Below are positions 6,205 to 6,981 of a stretch of 6,981 bases of DNA, one piece after another. Below the pieces are notes generated by a model. It saw only the letters and a program-made list of their open reading frames with translations. It searched no databases and was not told the DNA's origin. The first letter of the stretch is position 1. Each line of letters begins with the position of its first letter. Origin of the DNA: Verrucomicrobiota bacterium (GTDB lineage Bacteria; Verrucomicrobiota; Verrucomicrobiia; Limisphaerales; UBA1100); assembly GCA_028872685.1 (NCBI GenBank), contig JAPKEI010000141.1, forward strand, positions 1 through 6,981, in the 5' to 3' direction. The translations under genes and the position numbers were made by a program.

Positions 6205-6912
6205 TTGGCCGGTAATTGGTGTTTTTGCGATGAATTTTGTAAGTTGCCTCAAAAAACTTCCGGAAAATTTTGGGAGAGCCTTTACAAATTATCAAAAAAA
6301 GGTATTTTGAAGGCAGTGAGCAAGCGTATAACAACGGGGTTTTCCTCCATGGTGACTGGCATTGTTGTCTTTTCAACGTTGGTGATTGGCGTGGTGGAAT
6401 GGAGTCCCGCGGCCGTGCCTGTGAGTGGCGGTTCGAGTGGCAGTGGCGGAACGGTTAACTCGGGTGGTAGTACCACCACCTCGAATGGTACAACGGGCGG
6501 CACGCAGAACACCGGCGCCGCAAAAAATTCCGTTCAGACTGGCGGAGCTGGTCAGGGTCAAAGCCAGTCATTTAACCAATCTGAATCCAAGGCAAAGACT
6601 CAAACCCAGCAAACTCAGCAAACCACAAAGAAGCATGTGCAGAAATCCAAGGCCAAAGTAACCGTGCGCAACACCATCAATGCTGCACAGCGCGCCAATA
6701 GGGTGCGGTCAGTTGTTTCCAGCTCGCGTCGACCTGCCATCGTCAGAACACGTGTATCCCCAAACGTGGGGCGAAGCATGCGGCTTACCCTTCGCATGCG
6801 CCAACCCGTGACACGTTTTAAGGGAGGAGGCAGAGCCCCTGCCATCAACGCACACACGCATTCGCGTTTTGAGCGTGGCACTGAAAAAGTCAAAGAGGGA
6901 CGAGGTAAATAA
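6205..6912 (+). CDS. Low-complexity basic protein with one TM segment
   Basis: Not a protein I recognise. As read from TTG 6205 it has 235 residues: a Cys-containing N-terminal part (WCFCDEFC, 5-12), a Lys-rich stretch, a hydrophobic segment at 49-64 (MVTGIVVFSTLVIGVV), then WSPAAVPV where a signal peptidase could cut. The rest is low complexity: Gly/Ser/Thr/Asn-rich (74-118), Gln/Thr-rich (119-141, TQTQQTQQTTKK), then a strongly basic Arg/Lys-rich tail (142-235) with few acidic residues. This is the look of an exported or surface-anchored, disordered, polyanion-binding protein (inference). The start is uncertain. TTG 6205 has the best ribosome site. TTG 6307 or GTG 6316 would give a more ordinary signal peptide (MKAVSKRITTGFSS before the hydrophobic core). 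A -1 frameshift from ATG 6230 is a further option. The gene is divergent from the redoxin operon and shares its promoter region. Confidence 0.65.
   Translation: MAGNWCFCDEFCKLPQKTSGKFWESLYKLSKKGILKAVSKRITTGFSSMVTGIVVFSTLVIGVVEWSPAAVPVSGGSSGSGGTVNSGGSTTTSNGTTGGTQNTGAAKNSVQTGGAGQGQSQSFNQSESKAKTQTQQTQQTTKKHVQKSKAKVTVRNTINAAQRANRVRSVVSSSRRPAIVRTRVSPNVGRSMRLTLRMRQPVTRFKGGGRAPAINAHTHSRFERGTEKVKEGRGK
6230..6310 (+). CDS. Possible 26-codon leader ORF
   Basis: An ATG-started ORF of 26 codons (MNFVSCLKKLPENFGRAF, then TNYQKKVF) ends at TGA 6308-6310. That stop overlaps an in-frame TTG (6307-6309) of the long plus-strand gene as TTGA, so the two could be translationally coupled. The A AAA AAG heptamer inside it (6295-6301) could instead shift ribosomes into the long frame. 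It has no clear ribosome site and could be chance; it is listed because both arrangements would change the start of the neighbouring gene. Confidence 0.2.
   Translation: MNFVSCLKKLPENFGRAFTNYQKKVF
6295..6301 (+). promoter_or_regulatory. Possible -1 frameshift heptamer A AAA AAG
   Basis: In the frame of ATG 6230 the codons read CAA AAA AAG, giving the A AAA AAG heptamer known from dnaX. A -1 slip would continue as AAA AAA GGT, exactly the frame of the long plus-strand gene (GILKAVSK). A GGGAG at 6272-6276 resembles a stimulating anti-SD element but lies about 18 bases upstream, farther than in dnaX. No strong downstream hairpin was seen by eye. Confidence 0.2.
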
Positions 6913-6981
6913 GTGGGCGCAAAAACCGGCACCACCTCTGAATAAGGCGCGACACTTCACCAGCGCCGCTGACTTAAATTA
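6913..6981. other. Intergenic end of window
   Basis: No gene is visible after the TAA at 6910-6912. The only structure is a 5-bp inverted repeat, GGCGC (6946-6950) and GCGCC (6963-6967), with a 12-base loop and no following T-run, so it is a poor terminator candidate. Confidence 0.3.

Noticed and set aside
6946..6967. Terminator after the orphan gene
   Set aside because: Five-base-pair stem with a 12-base loop and no T-run; too weak to call.

Overview
The window looks like chromosomal DNA from a Planctomycetota or Verrucomicrobiota (PVC group) bacterium. This is inferred from gene content: a secreted ThuA-like protein, a redoxin with the DCPVAN motif, a periplasmic protein joining a CxxCH haem site to a copper-monooxygenase-like fold and EF-hands, and a decayed WD40 fragment. 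All of these are typical of that group. No rRNA, tRNA, CRISPR array or insertion sequence was seen.

Layout. Positions 1-310 hold the broken remains of a plus-strand WD40-repeat gene. From about 317 to 6157 the minus strand carries five genes, read right to left. They are a GTG-started secreted redoxin (5573-6157), a cytochrome c / PHM-like copper protein with EF-hands (4065-5576), two tandem paralogues of a membrane-anchored helical-repeat protein (2794-4068 and 1454-2794), and a ThuA-like protein (334-1338). The first four overlap by 4, 4 and 1 bases, so they almost certainly form one translationally coupled operon. ThuA follows after a 115-base gap and may have its own promoter. Divergent from the operon, at about 6205-6912 on the plus strand, is an unrecognised gene for a low-complexity, very basic protein with one hydrophobic segment. 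Its start is ambiguous.

How the genes may work together (inference). All five minus-strand products begin with an export signal or membrane anchor. The redoxin and the haem/copper protein look like a periplasmic redox pair. The two helical-repeat proteins could be anchored scaffolds or partners for that pair; no known function is recognised for them. The coupled set of redoxin, haem-copper protein and two anchored helical-repeat paralogues is the best candidate here for an undescribed system. The second candidate is the start region of the divergent gene, where a dnaX-type A AAA AAG heptamer lies exactly where a -1 slip would join a 26-codon ATG-started ORF to the long frame.
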